A DNA stretch of 5,930 nt, from the NCBI GenBank assembly GCA_016207225.1, contig JACQQB010000077.1, forward strand, positions 1 to 5,930. The letters run 5' to 3'. Positions 5,780 through 5,930 of this stretch are shown in pieces. A program made the position numbers and the translations under genes. The stretch comes from Microcaldota archaeon. Its GTDB lineage: Archaea > Micrarchaeota > Micrarchaeia > Burarchaeales > JACQQB01. The notes under the pieces were generated by a model. The model made no database searches and had not been told where the DNA came from. It saw nothing but the letters and a program-made list of their open reading frames with translations. How positions within the stretch are numbered: the first letter of the stretch is position 1; every line of letters starts with the position of its first letter.

Positions 5780-5788
5780 TTTTTAATA
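5780..5788 (+). promoter_or_regulatory. Possible TATA element of the last gene, overlapping a T-rich stop region
   Basis: TTTTTAATA directly follows the stop codon of the C45-family gene, about 36 bases before the ATG at 5821. A transcript would start near 5811 with a leader of about ten bases. The T-run could instead be an archaeal oligo-T terminator of the preceding gene, or serve as both. Confidence 0.35.
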
Positions 5789-5820
5789 CTTTTAGCTCTA
5801 ATTTCATAGCAAGTGTTAGG

Positions 5821-5930
5821 ATGGACCGTATTGACCAGTTAATCGGAAACGCATTGGACCCTAATTGTTTGATAAGAGTAGAGATGATACAGGACTTAGC
5901 TTTGCATAAGGACAGCAGGGCAGTAGACCC
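5821..5930 (+). CDS. HEAT-repeat-like protein, N-terminal fragment (3' end outside window)
   Basis: The frame opens at ATG 5821 and runs off the right edge after 36 codons. The peptide contains ALDPNCLIRVEMIQDLALHKDSRAVDP, which follows the HEAT/PBS-lyase repeat pattern: a hydrophobic helix, D-P, then (V/I)R..A...L, then D.RAV.P. Such repeats build curved protein-binding scaffolds in many unrelated proteins, so no function can be assigned. AGG sits directly before the ATG, too close to be a good ribosome site, and a TATA-like element lies 36 bases upstream. The frame is short, so the call rests on the repeat pattern. Confidence 0.6.
   Translation, partial: MDRIDQLIGNALDPNCLIRVEMIQDLALHKDSRAVD

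Overview
The window most likely comes from an archaeon with AT-rich DNA. Three things point that way. One gene resembles the geranylgeranyl reductases that saturate archaeal lipid chains. Arginine is coded mostly by AGA/AGG. Several start codons have a TATA-like element about 25-30 bases upstream, the spacing expected for leaderless archaeal transcripts. The lineage cannot be fixed from this much sequence; the promoter reading is inference.

Layout from left to right: the 3' part of ilvD (dihydroxy-acid dehydratase) runs in from the left edge on the plus strand. It is followed by a small SprT-like zinc metalloprotease gene on the same strand. A geranylgeranyl reductase-family flavoprotein gene on the minus strand converges on it, and the two stop codons share the bases TTAA. 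To its right is the body of a small YdeI/OmdA-type gene (minus strand) that has lost its start. Next comes a tnpB-only IS200/IS605-group (IS1341-type) element on the plus strand, with a perfect hairpin at the left end, a second at the right end and a probable omega-RNA at the 3' end of tnpB. Then follow a gene for a C45-type self-processing acyltransferase/hydrolase (AAT family) and the start of a HEAT-repeat-like gene cut by the right edge.

The main result concerns the mobile element. It seems to have split the YdeI/OmdA-like gene just after its start codon. The reading frame remains on the left of the element next to a TTGAT motif, which is the known target/TAM of ISDra2-type elements. An orphan minus-strand TATA element and ATG remain on the right. 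Joining the flanks would restore an open frame of about 72 codons preceded by its own promoter. The predicted guide of the element's omega-RNA would then match this restored start region. TnpB itself has Gly where the canonical RuvC-II catalytic Glu is expected.

The other genes are unrelated housekeeping or accessory functions (branched-chain amino acid synthesis, protein repair or proteolysis, lipid saturation, an amide-bond hydrolase). There is no sign that they form a single pathway. No tRNA, rRNA or CRISPR array was seen, and no stretch longer than 300 bases lacks a gene or element.
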